A DNA stretch of 64,000 bases, from positions 14,151,701 to 14,215,700 of the forward strand of contig OX387607.1 in the NCBI GenBank assembly GCA_947568835.1, given 5' to 3'. Below the pieces are notes generated by a model. The model had not been told where the DNA came from. It saw nothing but the letters and a program-made list of their open reading frames with translations, and did no database searches. The DNA comes from Protonemura montana. Its lineage: Eukaryota; Arthropoda; Insecta; Plecoptera; Nemouridae. The translations under genes and the position numbers were made by a program. Of the stretch, positions 12,060-24,171 are shown piece by piece (the stretch's first letter is position 1; every line of letters starts with the position of its first letter).

Positions 12060-12600
12060 TAATGATTTTTCCGGTTCCGTGGGTCAAAATATTAAAGTGA
12101 TAATAAAAAGGGCACTAAGCAGTTGAGTAAAAACACAAACTTTCTCAAAAATGACCGACGCTGATTGGTCTCGTGACACACCCGTATTTATTTTGAGAAA
12201 CGCGTTGCCGAGCGCTACGCGGATTTCCGCAACAAATGCGGTGCATTTGTCAATTCGCGGTCGACGCTGACGTACTGCGAGAGGTGGCACGCGATCGGAA
12301 TGCGGGAATCGTAGAGTGCACCTCGACTCTCGCAGGCAAGGAACGCTGTCACTTCCGGGAATAAACGGGAAGATCCAGAAAAACCAGGAAGCATCAGAAG
12401 GAACTAGTATGCAACGAGAAGAACCGTCGGAGCCGGGAGGAACCATAACGGGTCGGTTGGAGCTGGAATATATTGGGATAGCACCGGAGACACCCGGAGG
12501 AACCAAGAAAAACCGGAAAGGGCCGAAAAACTTAGTGGATCTGGAAGTTTATGAGAAAGACTGGAAAGATCCTTGAACCGGAAACCCGCAAAACACTTAG
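12060..12600. other. GC-rich patch with degenerate CCGGA repeats
   Basis: Less AT-rich than its surroundings. Part of it (12395-12560) is a purine-rich series of imperfect GGAACC/CCGGAGG/AACCGG motifs. Both strands are open for more than 80 codons, as expected from low complexity. The translations (for example 12316-12576) look like repeat translation, with Pro/Glu/Gly/Lys bias, and not a known domain. Probably non-coding. Confidence 0.4.
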
Positions 12601-12984
12601 AAGATTAGCGAAACTTTGTTATGTTTTGCTATCCCAGATGCTACCGTTGCTTGCAAGTTCGTTGCTTGGTGGCGTTCCATGAAAATTTCAGATTAATTTT
12701 AGACCGAAAAAATGTGTCAGAAAAAACCGAATTACAGGTTTCCTTAATGGCTACCGAGCTTTCTCATATCTTTCGCCAACTTTGATTTGTCTTAAGTACT
12801 GAGAGAGAAAGAGAGAGACAAACGTCGCTTTCCAATAGGTGAATTTCCGAAATAATTGTCTTGCCACTCATCTATTGATATGCATGAGAGTTTAATGCCG
12901 ATTCGCATTTTTTGAGGAAAATAGTTTGACTTTATAATGATTATGAACTAAATTTCTAATACCAGGTTTTACAATTATTTTAGC

Positions 12985-13095
12985 TCTTAGACAAAGTGGA
13001 GTTAAATTAATTGCCATGACAACAACCAATCAAAGGCAGTGAAAGTCAGCTGTTTATGTGAGTCAAAAGTTTAACTATGAGTTAAAAAATATTGG
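12985..13095 (+). repeat. Dispersed repeat family F, copy 2
   Basis: Counterpart of 8118-8240: GGAGTTAAATTAATTG, then ACAACCAATCAA, then GCAGTGAAAGTCAGCTGTTT. Unknown class. Confidence 0.5.
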
Positions 13096-13814
13096 AAGAT
13101 CGTTCATTTGTAAGAATTCCATAAATCTGGTTCATCAGAGAGGACTTATTTAGGTGGATTTTATCCAGCGTTATGCTTATTACTTTCATGAGTACAAGCT
13201 ACCTGACAAAGATTACATCTTGAGATATTTTCACGATTCATTTTCCTGGGGTCAAAACCTCCACTTATCAAAGAAGAAAACATTCTTGCATTTATCTTCA
13301 AAGTAGGGTCAGAGGTCATCGATTTCGCAGTTTAATCGTGCAAGAAAAGTCGAAAAAATTTAGTCCTGCTTTTTTTTAAAGTAATTAAATATTACGCCCC
13401 CCATTTACATTAAAAAATCTGAATGTTTTGTGACAAGCGAATTCTATTTCCGTTTCCGTCCACTTTTCTCTGATTATTTTCGCGCTGTAAACCGAACAGA
13501 AAGTTTATCGCGAGGTGCTTACGGTAAAACCACAAGAAATAATTGGCTGAGAGAAGAAACCGCAGAAGAAAAAGTTTTCATGCTCGCGATCAAAACATCT
13601 CAATTGCTTTTCAAAAAGCATGTAATTCACTGAAAAAAAAACAAAGACAAGGTTTCTCGTCTAGGCTATATATATATCTAAAATTAACTGTCCACCAAAC
13701 AAAATGTAATCTTATAATCCGATTATTAAAATCGCATTAAAGAAAATAATATTCTGAAATAAATCGATCGAAAAAAACAATAGCTCTCTAAGAACTAAAA
13801 GTACCTGTGACCCA

Positions 13815-14035
13815 GGGTTTTCATCTAGCGTTGTGATTGGTCGCAGCTCGCGTCGAGCGCGCAGCCGATTGGAGGAGACGATCGCGGAAAAGCGGTGCTG
13901 GAAAACGCGTCAGTTTCCACCAAGGTTCGTCGAACGACTGGCTGAGTTTTCCCAGCGCATCGAGCTCGGTGTCTCTGCGATTGCGCACAGCGGTCAAGAC
14001 TGATCTTAGTCGGAGATCTGGTGTAGCTAGAGTTG
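13815..14035. other. CpG-rich segment with paired CCAAT motifs, promoter-like
   Basis: A compact GC- and CpG-rich block inside AT-rich DNA. ATTGG (inverted CCAAT) occurs near 13838 and 13868, and many CG dinucleotides follow. The 14-mer CGAACGACTGGCTG at about 13932 also occurs at about 11002. It has the look of a promoter or first exon, but no downstream exon on either strand could be tied to it. No TATA box is obvious. Confidence 0.3.
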
Positions 14036-17000
14036 TTTAAAGAAATTAGGTATTCAGATAACAGATTAGATACTTTTCAAGGAAAGAAAAAAATATCTAG
14101 TTTTATTTCAGTTTAAAGACTTGTGTCCACTTTAATCGACCTTATCAAAAATCAGATAGATCAGCGTTTACAAAAAAAAAATGTTTGTTCTGGTTACAAA
14201 ACGCTGTCAAGACAGTTTGACCTTACCAACAGCATTCAAAGTTTACAAAGGAAGTTATTTTGATGACAAAAATGTCATCAATGTTTTCAAACAAATATTT
14301 TGAAAAACTGGATAAGTGAAGCTGATAAACCAAAAATAATTGATTTCCCTGCAGCGGAAGGTATTTAAAATATATTTTTCCTGTTATTTCGTAAGGAATT
14401 TACTAAATTCGTTTAGTTGTATTTTGCGTTCTTAGCCCTAAAAGATAATACAAAGTAAAAAGTTAAATAAATTATGCACAGAGTTGAGATAATCTTGCGT
14501 CAGAATCTGTCTAGCAGCGCTGGTCAGAGAATCCGATTCTCAGAACCCGCTTGATCGGAGAGTTAAAATGTTAAAACATTGAATATCAGAGCGTGCTTTT
14601 ATGTTTAGAAAACGTTGCCATCACGAACTGGCCGAGTTGTACCCTTGGAAAGTAGTTCACAAATTAGTGACGAACTAAAAGGCTGGTTAAAATTAGCAAA
14701 TAATTTGAAATGAATGCTATTTGTAATTAAAAAAAAAAAGTTTAAAACCACTGGTTCTGCGTTCTGCACACACGTTATTCAAAAAACGATTGGCCACAAT
14801 TGGTTGATTTTTTACAAAAGATACAAAAAAAAAAAAAAATGTGTTTAAAATCCGATTTTACTACAACCACTTGCTGGTGTGTTTACATTTTTAAACTTTC
14901 ACCGTGACTTTCTTAAAATGTTTGTTAACTTTTCGCTTGAGCCAGTTTAATACCGTTCGATCCGTGGCTAATAGTTACTGCGTTTCCAGTGACAATAAAA
15001 TAAAGAATTGTAAGGATAAAAAGGTGGTAAGTAAAGATGAATGATGACCCGTGTGTCTGTAGCTGTATCAAGCGTAATCTTCGGGTGGTGGTAAACGACA
15101 ATCGATTTTCGTGGGTCGCTGCTTCGAAGGCGTCGTAAATAAATATTAGAGTCGCGATGCAAGATTGGTGGAAATGATAATTTGATGGGATTTTTTGGGG
15201 GATTTTTGGTGGGCAATATTTTGAGGGGGAAAAAATGAGAAATGGAAACAGCTGTTGAAGGAACCAGTTCGAATCTTGGAAATGGGAAAAATAAAGGTTG
15301 ATTGAAAAGTGTATTCACACGCACATCAATTCGCAATCTGTGTTTTTATAGTTTTTTTTTTTTTGCTGTTTTGAAACTTAAATTCTTCTGAAAGTAAAAA
15401 TTGCAATTTGACCTTGTAAATTTCTAAGGTCAATTTTTTATCAGAAGCATCAATTTCAAAGCCAGGGATATGCATTAGGCTGTCGTATCTTTTGTGACAA
15501 AAATGGGTTTAGAAGGCTTTAAAAATTGTGGATATAAACATAAAAACTTGGGGTTTATTACGTTTATTTTTATTTTGTTTACTTCTCATAATTTTATTTG
15601 ACGCTCACATAACGGTTCTACCCAATAATTAAATGTTTAACGAGTCACAGTTTACCAATACGCTAACAGAATGTTTGATGTAAAGTGATTCAATAATACC
15701 AAAAATAATGTTCTTCGTCTTTTAAATAAATATATTTTTTATTTATTTTAGACTTTGCTTAAAACTCGACATCCGTAACTTAATCCAAGCAGTTTTACCA
15801 CCATCTTCACTCTACAAATAAGCTATTTTGCCATTCGCTTAGAAGCTCATTTATTCCAGTACATTTGGGCATAGAAACATCTAGCGTTGGTGAACGCTAC
15901 CTTTATTAGGATGCATTCCAATACAGTTTAAACCGATGCAGAGTTTCTCGGGTCAATTGAAATGGAAATCCGTTTGGTCGGTTCCGGCTTGGGTCAAATT
16001 GGAATAGTTTGTAAACATCACACGGTGTATCGTGGTCTGGACGGACGTGCGCCCGTCTGACTAGAGACGGAAGTTTCTAGTATCGCCCAAAGTTCAGAGT
16101 GGTATGAGATTATTTGTAAAAAAAAAAAAAATGACCACGGCCAAATCACGGGCATGTCAAATAATTGATACTACCGGAAACGATTGAGCAGCAGATTTTT
16201 GGTTTGAAGTGAAAGTGAAAAACGGAAGGAAACTTTAGCACCAAGTTTCAATGAGCTGTTTCAACAATGTTTGATTCCCAAGATTTATTCACTTATCGTG
16301 TACAGAATTAAAGAATTGGATAATTACAAAATTAGACGATTAGTTTCAGAATGAGAGCCGCCAAAAAAAATTGTGGATAGGTACATATCCTTCGTGACTT
16401 TTAATGTTTGAATTTAGCTAAAAAGTAATTTGTCGACCACTTGTCTTAACGTTCTTCTCTTGATAAGACTTGATCTTATCTAAATTTTACTTGTAGAAAT
16501 TATGAAACATAACGGAAAGTGATTTCACAGTATTCATTTTTCTAATGTTCTTCTCGTACATGCAGGCCTAATATTTGGTAGTTCACCACTCTCTAGCCGT
16601 CAACGCTCGCTGCAGGAAGCAAAGCCGGATGACGATCACGCAACCCGGAAGGACCTTTGAGCCTAAGCGCCGGCGTCAGGTTATTTATCTCTTCCTGCAG
16701 GAGCACTCCTTTGATCTGTTCTCGGCTTCCATTCCTTTTGTGACCTCACTTCAAGAACAATAGAGATGCGACAAGTCGACAAGCGGTGTTATTTTTCTGC
16801 TTTTTCTAGAAATAAAAACAGTGTCCTCTTTTTTTAATAAGGAAAACGTAATAATTTATCTTTTCCGCGGTGGCTTTTAGGATAAAGTTCCACTTTTTCA
16901 CGCCTTGCAGAGAAGTGGTCTCTCTCAAAACGCTGTAACTATATATTCTTTCTGTTTAAGTGCACAAAGTTTACAAAAACGATTTATATAAATTATTGAA

Positions 17001-18589
17001 AACTATTCCGACTTTGATTATAAATGCGCCAAGAGCCTCAAAGGAGTATTACGAACTTGTGCAAAGAAGGTTTGCTTGCGGGAAGCAATACAAGGTACAA
17101 AAGACACAAAAACCTTCTTCACGGTTTTTTGCTATAAAATGGAACAATATCTTTTGTGACACCAAACAATGACTATTTCCTGGTTAAAATAATGTTGCAC
17201 ATTACGGAATTAAGGTGTAATGACTTCGGAGTAAAGTCCCATGGCTTATTATCTCACCATTCATATAAATTTCCTCTTGAAACAAGTAGGTACCTGAAAA
17301 CGCTCTTGGCATAAAATGTTCAGTCCTTATTAACATCCAATTATGATTGCATGCACGTTGAAAATGTATATATCCACTAACGCTCTGAATGTGCTAATTT
17401 TTTTGAAAACCATTTTCACGGAGCGGGTCTATTCAGATGGCAATTATTAATCTGGTCAGATGGTTTGATGGGTGAATTGTGTTCCACTTAAAGGCTCGCC
17501 AGAGAACGAATCATTCATGACAGTCTTTTCACAATCAATTATTCACAACTGTTACGGGATTATCGATTAAAAACGCCTCTGGGATGGATCGGACAGAAAA
17601 AACCTGGGAGTATTTTGGCCACCCTGCCCCCGGTTTGCTAACAAATCTCAAAGTTGCATTGAGTTAAAACCCATAAAACAGATTTTTAAACCCCCAACCT
17701 TAGTGAGTTATTTCGTATTTTGTCGGGTCGTGCCAACTCAACACCAGACCGATCATAGCAAAAATCAACTTTTTTTGAGTGCTCATTCTTGTGTGTATAC
17801 CTAAATTACCATCTTTTTGTTTTTCAAATCGGTGTCATGGCTGAGCTAACTTAACTGACTCCTTTTTGGACTCGTTTTCGTCAATATTTGTTTGCTGGTT
17901 GCAATTTTAAATAAACGAGGAACCGAAAACATTTGGATTTGATTACGGAAAACGTTGTGTGCAAAGGAAATGGACCTGATAAACCAGTATGGACGAGCCA
18001 CCCTGAATGGTGATGGAGAGAGTGGGTATCGATAACGAGGATAAATTTCTAAATTTAATAGTTCTCTTATAATATCTGTTCAATTAACAATTACAAATAA
18101 GTTTATTGGCTTGATTTTTATTTGCCAATTTACTGCTATTAAATTTGTTTGTAAATGCATTTAATTCAAATATAATAATTTGTTTTTGCCAATCTAGCCA
18201 CGATATTCACTTATGGACATTTTTAACTGATTTTACAGTAAAAAATATCATTGGCTTGAATAAAATAATAAAAACGTCGCCTGCCCAAGAACAAAGATCA
18301 CGCTGGCGTCAAAGCGGTGAATTAATCAAAACTAGCAAGTATTAGTTGAATACAAGAGATCAGCACAGAAATGAGACAGGCAATCACCAACTGACACAAA
18401 AATACCCAAAACTACTAAATCAAAAGAGGCTACCACTCAATCCACCCTAACTCTATCCCAAAAAAAGGGTAGTCTTTTTTTGTTTGCCAAGATAACTTTT
18501 TTAATTTTTATAATAGTTTGTCAGAATTAAACGTCGTTTTTAATTATTGTTAATTTTAATTATTGGTCACCCTACTCCAAAGCATTTAT
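14036..18589. other. Long AT-rich intergenic stretch
   Basis: No supported gene. Items checked: a 122-codon minus-strand frame at 14968-15336, which has no recognisable domain; and a small GC-richer patch at 16570-16765 with a 62-codon plus frame preceded by a possible acceptor (TACATGCAG), but no matching donor or family resemblance. Poly-A runs occur near 14825 and 16120. Confidence 0.45.
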
Positions 18590-18691
18590 TTATTTATTTG
18601 TGGTGTTTAACGACGCACTGTTTTGACATCTGGCCATGCGGCACTGGTCTAATGGCGTCGGAGAATGAGTGGATGATGATGAGGATGATGA
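18590..18691 (-). repeat. 5S-derived SINE (family S), copy 3, 3' tail fragment
   Basis: Contains only the tail of the SINE: GGTGTTTAACGACGCACTG, then TGACATCTGGC, then GGCGTCGG, then the GATGATGATGAGGATGATGA tract. Body and 5S-like head are absent. Confidence 0.75.
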
Positions 18692-19152
18692 AAAATCAAA
18701 ATTAAAATTTCAAATTCCATTTCAAATTCTAACAGGTAAGAGAAAATACCATGTGAAAGCCTCAGAATGAATTTGTTTTCTGGCACAAATGGATTTAGAG
18801 GGTTTTGATTGGGCATATCCTCACACAAAAGGGACTAAATCCATTCAAATACAGATATTGCAATTATATATGTTTACAAAATTCATCCAATTTTCAATGC
18901 GCTTTCTGATAACCCATACATCCACATCCACATTCCATTTAATAAACAAATTCCCAACACATTATGAATAGTTTTTCAAAGCAATAAAAAACTAGATTTT
19001 CAATTCACAAATTAACAATTGAACATTTTTAGCATTTCACTGGATCTATTTCCAATTTGCACCACTCAATTCACCAACGCAAAAAAAAAACCCTGCCCGC
19101 TCGTTGGAAACATATCCGCACACCTATTGTGCCCCCCACGAGCGGTGTCGTT

Positions 19153-19191
19153 ACAGAAGTGTAATACAGAAGTGTAATACAGAAGTGTAAT
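19153..19191 (+). repeat. 13-bp tandem repeat, three units
   Basis: ACAGAAGTGTAAT repeated three times without interruption. No other function visible. Confidence 0.85.
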
Positions 19192-19600
19192 TACATTGTG
19201 TGCACGTGTCGACAGAGGTTCGGAGGGTGTGTTGCTACGTGGTCGGCAGGGATGGTGTTCGGTCAAACAGACGCATCCTTTTATCGAGCCCGATCTGAAT
19301 AGCGGATGGAAGTTGCCGATGTATTATTCAACGAGTGGACACACAATGGTTAATGGGCTTTCTGTTCAACGCTTTGCATGACTTCTTTGTAGGTACCTAT
19401 CGATGGTTTTAAAATAGCGTGCTCAAAAAATTCTGGTTCAGGGCGAGACCAAAGATATTGTAGACGTTGGTTTATAGTCCTATTCTTTGGGGCTTCGTAA
19501 ATGTTTTTTATTTAGCGTTAAATGATCAGCATTAAGTTGGATTATAGATATACTGTTTCTTTTTTAAATGTGCAATAAATATAAATAACTTGTTAATTAT

Positions 19601-19824
19601 GATGGTTTTTGGACTCATGTCTACTTGATTTATCCTTAGCACTAGTTTTAAGAAAAACTATTTGAAATGGGTTTTGAATGCTAAGTAAAGGGCTACTAAA
19701 TTTACGAAATTTAAGGACTGCTCTTACCCTTGAAGAAGTAACTAGTATATGTTACGAAACGTCGGGAAATTTAGTTGTCCTTTACTTAGCATTCAAAACC
19801 CATTTCAAATAGTTTTTCTTAAAA
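19601..19824 (+). repeat. Foldback retroposon family A, copy 3
   Basis: Starts GATGGTTTTTGGACTCATG and ends ATAGTTTTTCTTAAAA. The left arm (19630-19690) and right arm (19775-19824) are inverted copies. Between them are TTGAAGA, the GTAAC/GTTAC hairpin and GAAACGTCGGG. An imperfect 12-13 bp duplication lies at 19589-19600 and 19825-19837. The element directly abuts family G copy 1. Confidence 0.75.
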
Positions 19825-19839
19825 CTTTTTAATTGATTG

Positions 19840-20200
19840 ATATCTGATTTAAATTGCTATGTGTGGGATATTTTTTTATTAGGAACATTTCTACTCTCTC
19901 TAAAATTGATACCCAAACGGGTACACTAACCCTAATCTCCACCTATATCAGAGGTGTAGCCCTAAACAATTGAGTTACTTAGACACATAATCTTTGAGTT
20001 GATTTTAGTGCATGTGATGGGAATGACAGAACTCAAAACTCTAAAATTCTTTCTCATCAAATGCACTGAAGTCCTCTAAAAAAAATGATGTGTCCAAGGA
20101 ACTCAATTGGGTTAGAGCAACATTCGCGATAAGTGAAGTTCGGGATTCAAGCCCCCGTTTGGGCATACATTTTTAAGAGGGTAGTTGTGTACCCAATAAG
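19840..20200 (+). repeat. tRNA-like foldback element family G, copy 1 (large)
   Basis: A degenerate leader (AAATTGCTATGTGTGGG) is followed by an imperfect palindrome of about 300 bp. The right arm (20091-20165) is a 75-nt tRNA-like sequence. TGTCCAA can pair with TTGGGCA as an acceptor stem. TGGGTTAGAGC is A-box-like, GGGATTCAAGCCC is B-box-like, and GAT sits in the anticodon region. The left arm (about 19910-19988) is its reverse complement with differences, so two tRNA-like sequences face each other. The anticodon stem is poor, so it is not a working tRNA gene. Confidence 0.7.
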
Positions 20201-20710
20201 AAAATACTTGCTAATTATGTGACAGTTTTCATATATTTAATTAATTTCCCCACAGGAGACTCACATACCCACAGGTACAAGTTACCAAACACAGAAAAAA
20301 TACTTGATTTTACTAAGCGTACATTTTTTTTAAAACAGTTATTTTAACACAACTTTCTTTATATCTGTACCTATACAAATTTTATATTTTCCTTGGATCG
20401 CAAATTTCTCGTGCACAGTTACCCGTTTTCCCTTGCCGCCACCACAAAAGCGAATATCATCTGCGTGTTTGCACTTAAATTACGTTTGTACAGCGCAAAG
20501 CGTTTACTAATTTGAACATGCAGTTGTTTGAAAATCATGTATGCTTTGAAAACGAGTTGCGGGAAATTTTCACAAATAATTGTAGTGTGTACTTGCGGAA
20601 ATTAAAAATAAATGTAAGTTGAAGCTTGAAGCTGCAGTTTTTTCATATTTTAGTGCAAGGAAGTTAGTGTAAGATAGTTAGTGTAAGATCCTACAGTGCA
20701 GTTTGCACGG

Positions 20711-20830
20711 CTATACTCCGTTCAGCGAGAGAATATGTTTTTTTTCGCCAGGGGCGCCACCGGTCATTTTGGGGTGACATTTGAGCCAAATGTCATTTTT
20801 TAAAACGCTAAATAACATGAAAAAAAAACT
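20711..20830 (+). repeat. Dispersed repeat family C, copy 2 (head only)
   Basis: TATACTCCGTTCAGCGAGAG, then AGGGGCGCCACCGGTC, then TTTGGGGTGACAT match the family C head at 2813 and near 63450. Similarity fades after about 120 bp. Confidence 0.6.
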
Positions 20831-23800
20831 ATTTACGATCAGGTTTTGAATGGCGAGTAAAAATGAAATGATTTTCCCGACGATTCGTAATTTGTGTCTA
20901 TTACTTAAACAAGGGTGATCGGAAATCATCGCCGTCAATGTCCGCAATTTTGCTTTTTTTTTTTTAAAGCGTTTGTGCTATTAGTGTATTTAGTTTTTCG
21001 ACCTCTTATAAGAATTTCTTTACCAGTTTCAACGACCATAGGTATTCTTTTAATATAGTTTTCTATTTAAATGATTTATGGATCAAACAAAAGGACATAA
21101 AAAAAAACTCATATAAACTTAGGACCATTACACTTTTTAACTTCTTTTTGAAAATGTGTATCGCTCAACACACCCAATATTTTTTATACCAATAATATAA
21201 TCACCTTATAATATTTGTTGTGTTGAATTTTAGTCCTCTATGGCAAGAGGCCTAGAGTAAAAAAAGCATACGATAAGGCACATAAAAGAGAAAAATGGCA
21301 AAACGAAGTTAGAAAAGCTAAAAAAAATGCTATATTGAAACAAACATAGCCCTTTTAAAGCATAAGCACACGCATACCAACGACCAAAAACAAATTGCTT
21401 CAATTGAAATGTACACTTGGGTTCATTTTCAGCACTGGCTTGATTCCAAATATTAAAAACCAACAAGAATTCATACGCGAAGCTACAGAGAAGTCTGTTT
21501 AACATAACGTTGTTACCACAACGCTATACCTTTACCTTTAGCGGTAGCACAATCAAATTCCTCCTCCACGCTTCCATCTTTAACGAACCACCCGGCGGTG
21601 TCTCGAGACAAACAAAAGCCTCTCGCGGCTACGATAGACGTCTTGGATACAACTCGACTCAATTACTGCGTACCACCGCTATGACAATTGACACAACACG
21701 CGAAAACTTCCAACTGGCGCTGAGCTGAAGATTTGAATACTGACGGGATTATTCAAAATTTTGTTTCTCAGTCCTAGGTATGTGTTTGTTGCTTGTTAAT
21801 TAATTTGCGTCTTTGATAATTATTACTTGTAAGCAGTATTTTTAATTAATATTAACAGTATATGGTAACTAGCATGTGACGTTTGACAAAGGGTCGCTTT
21901 TTAAATATAAACGAATCGAAACATTCTAAGGCTGTTTTAATTAGTATAATTTTGTTATTGCCAGGTTGGCTAAAAGCGATTGGCACAACTGTAATGAGTA
22001 AATGAATAATTTATAAAATTGCAACAAATACGGTGCTTTTTAGTTAAAGTTACCACGATCTCAAATCTACACATCTTTGATTCTAGACTTCAAAGATTAA
22101 AACGAAATTTGCTTTCGTATAAATTGTTGTAAAAACGCTGTTTTAATTACAAGGTTCGACTCTGAAGAAGATTTATCACAACGCAAATATAAAGTTGATT
22201 GCTGAACCTAGATTGTGTTTTTTAATTGAGTCGCATTGCTGCGATTTACATCAAACATGCATTTTGCCAACTCAAGGATGTGTTTTTTTAAAAGTGCTCG
22301 GGTAATATCAAAGAGCGAATCAGAAATTTCGCGTAGAGCGGGATTTTTAATTGAGGGCAACAGTTGCCCTCAAATGTTACACAAAATTACTTAAAATCGC
22401 ATACTTTTAAAATTCTCATAAATCAGAAATCGTATATATTTGAGATTTTTCATGTAGGCTTAAATTTATTTTTTAAATTGAGGTTAAGATTTTCAACATC
22501 TCCTAGTTTTCACAAACAGAGTATTATTCTACATTTGAAATACGTTTTAATTTCAATGTTGAACTTTGTTTAAAATCTTGAACAATTTCTTGTTTAATTT
22601 AAAAAAAAATTCAAAAAATTATCTGTCCCTGGTCATATTTTTACCTGGTCATAAAGTCTGATTTCGTCTCGAAAACGTAGCCCGCTAAAGAACAACACTT
22701 CAAAACGCCCCTAGACGCAGCCCGCAGAGCAAACATGGCTCCTCCACCAAGAACAAGTACATCTGGGAATGATCCTTGCCAGAACTAGACAGAAAACATA
22801 CAAATTGAAGAAATTGTAACGCCATTTCAACTGCAGCAGAGAATAAAACAGAAAATATTTTCAGTTGCATTGCTTCGACTTCTTAAATTCAGCCTGCAAA
22901 GCAAATTGAACTTTCATAATTTAAAAAAAAATGTTTTGGCAAATGAATATCTTACATTTATTATGTAGTGATAAACAAACTCAATTTAATTTAATTTTTA
23001 ATTATTATCAATTGAGTAAATTATTATTATTAGTTATTATTATTTTTATTATTATTATTATTATTATTAGTAACCAGTTATAATGATTGACTTGTCTTAT
23101 ACGTATACCATGTATGTGTCCTGAGACAGAAATACATTAATACAAAATACAAAATACAAAACGTAGTTAAAAAGTACTGGTTTAAAGTAACTACCTTCTC
23201 ATTAAATGGCAAGATACGTTAGCCCCTAGACGCAGCCCGCAGTGCAAACCCGGCTTCTCCACCAAGAATTGCATTTAGATAAAAAAAATAATTAATTTGT
23301 CAAAGCATGAGTTTCTGGCCTCAGTTTTTCACTGTGTGTCATTGATATTTGCTAAAATTTTAAGGTGCTTTCATTTCAAGCCCGAATTAAGTCTACTTTA
23401 GATAAAATACGCTTCATTTTTCAACAGAAATGTATATTTTAGTAAGAACAATTTTTTTTTACCAATTTAATTACTTTGCCACTTCTTTTCACATTTCTTT
23501 TCAATTTGTTAGGTGACATTTTTTCAATAATTCTGACAATCGATCGCTATGTAAATCTGGTCTCCACACTTTTCCTCGCCATCCGACTAAAGTTTTTACT
23601 AAACTCAGTTTTGAATTAAGAGCTGGCATCGCTAGACACAGATAAAGACTGGGAAGTTAGCCCAGAAGTTGGGTGTCTTGAAGTTCATTCCTAAACTTTG
23701 CGATTATCTCGGATTGAAGATGTAAATGCAGTTGGTCTGAGTTGAAACTCGAGCAAAGTAATGAGATCGTTAATCTTCGAGATCATACAAACTAATTTCA

Positions 23801-24171
23801 CTAATTAATTAGGAACTGCACGTTTAGCATCTCTCATTGTTTACCAGCTAAAGAAAACCCAGATGTTTATTTTTTTTTTTGGACTTCACATTTACGAGCT
23901 AAGCTAATTTATACTGCGTTTATGTGACACGGTAATAAATATTTAACTATTTTATTTAATCCAATTTCGAGACACAATATCAACATTTTAATATTTAATT
24001 TTAAATGGTTTCCAAGAAACAAGTCACGCTATTCGCTCAAAGTACCATGCGCCAGTTTTTTTTTTCTCCTTAATCGATCTGTATTGTTGACTTTTCAAAA
24101 TAACTTAAGCTACGTTCAAAGTCGAATTTCTTGCAGTATTCTTCAGCCGCCCACAAAGCACTCTTCTCAAG
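20831..24171. other. AT-rich intergenic DNA upstream of the receptor cluster
   Basis: No gene recognised. It includes a direct-repeat-flanked insertion described separately (22708-23272), an (ATT)n tract at 23020-23070, and AT-rich DNA up to the first receptor. No promoter element could be assigned with confidence. Confidence 0.5.
22708..23272 (+). repeat. AT-rich segment between two direct repeats of about 50 bp
   Basis: GCCCCTAGACGCAGCCCGCA and the following CTCCACCAAGAA block occur at about 22708-22757 and again at 23222-23271. They differ at only a few bases. The 460 bp between them is very AT-rich and ends in a tail of repeated AATACAAA units, typical of LINE 3' ends. It may be an insertion flanked by an unusually long duplication, or a segmental repeat. 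Confidence 0.45.

Noticed and set aside
12084..12576. Opposed frames of 140 and 86 codons
   Set aside because: The region is a degenerate CCGGA/GGAACC repeat; the translations have no domain and mirror the repeat.
14968..15336. A 122-codon minus-strand frame
   Set aside because: No domain, no splice context, no neighbour support, and skewed composition.
20091..20165. A functional tRNA gene
   Set aside because: The acceptor pairing and boxes are suggestive, but the anticodon and T stems are poor and the sequence sits in an element arm.
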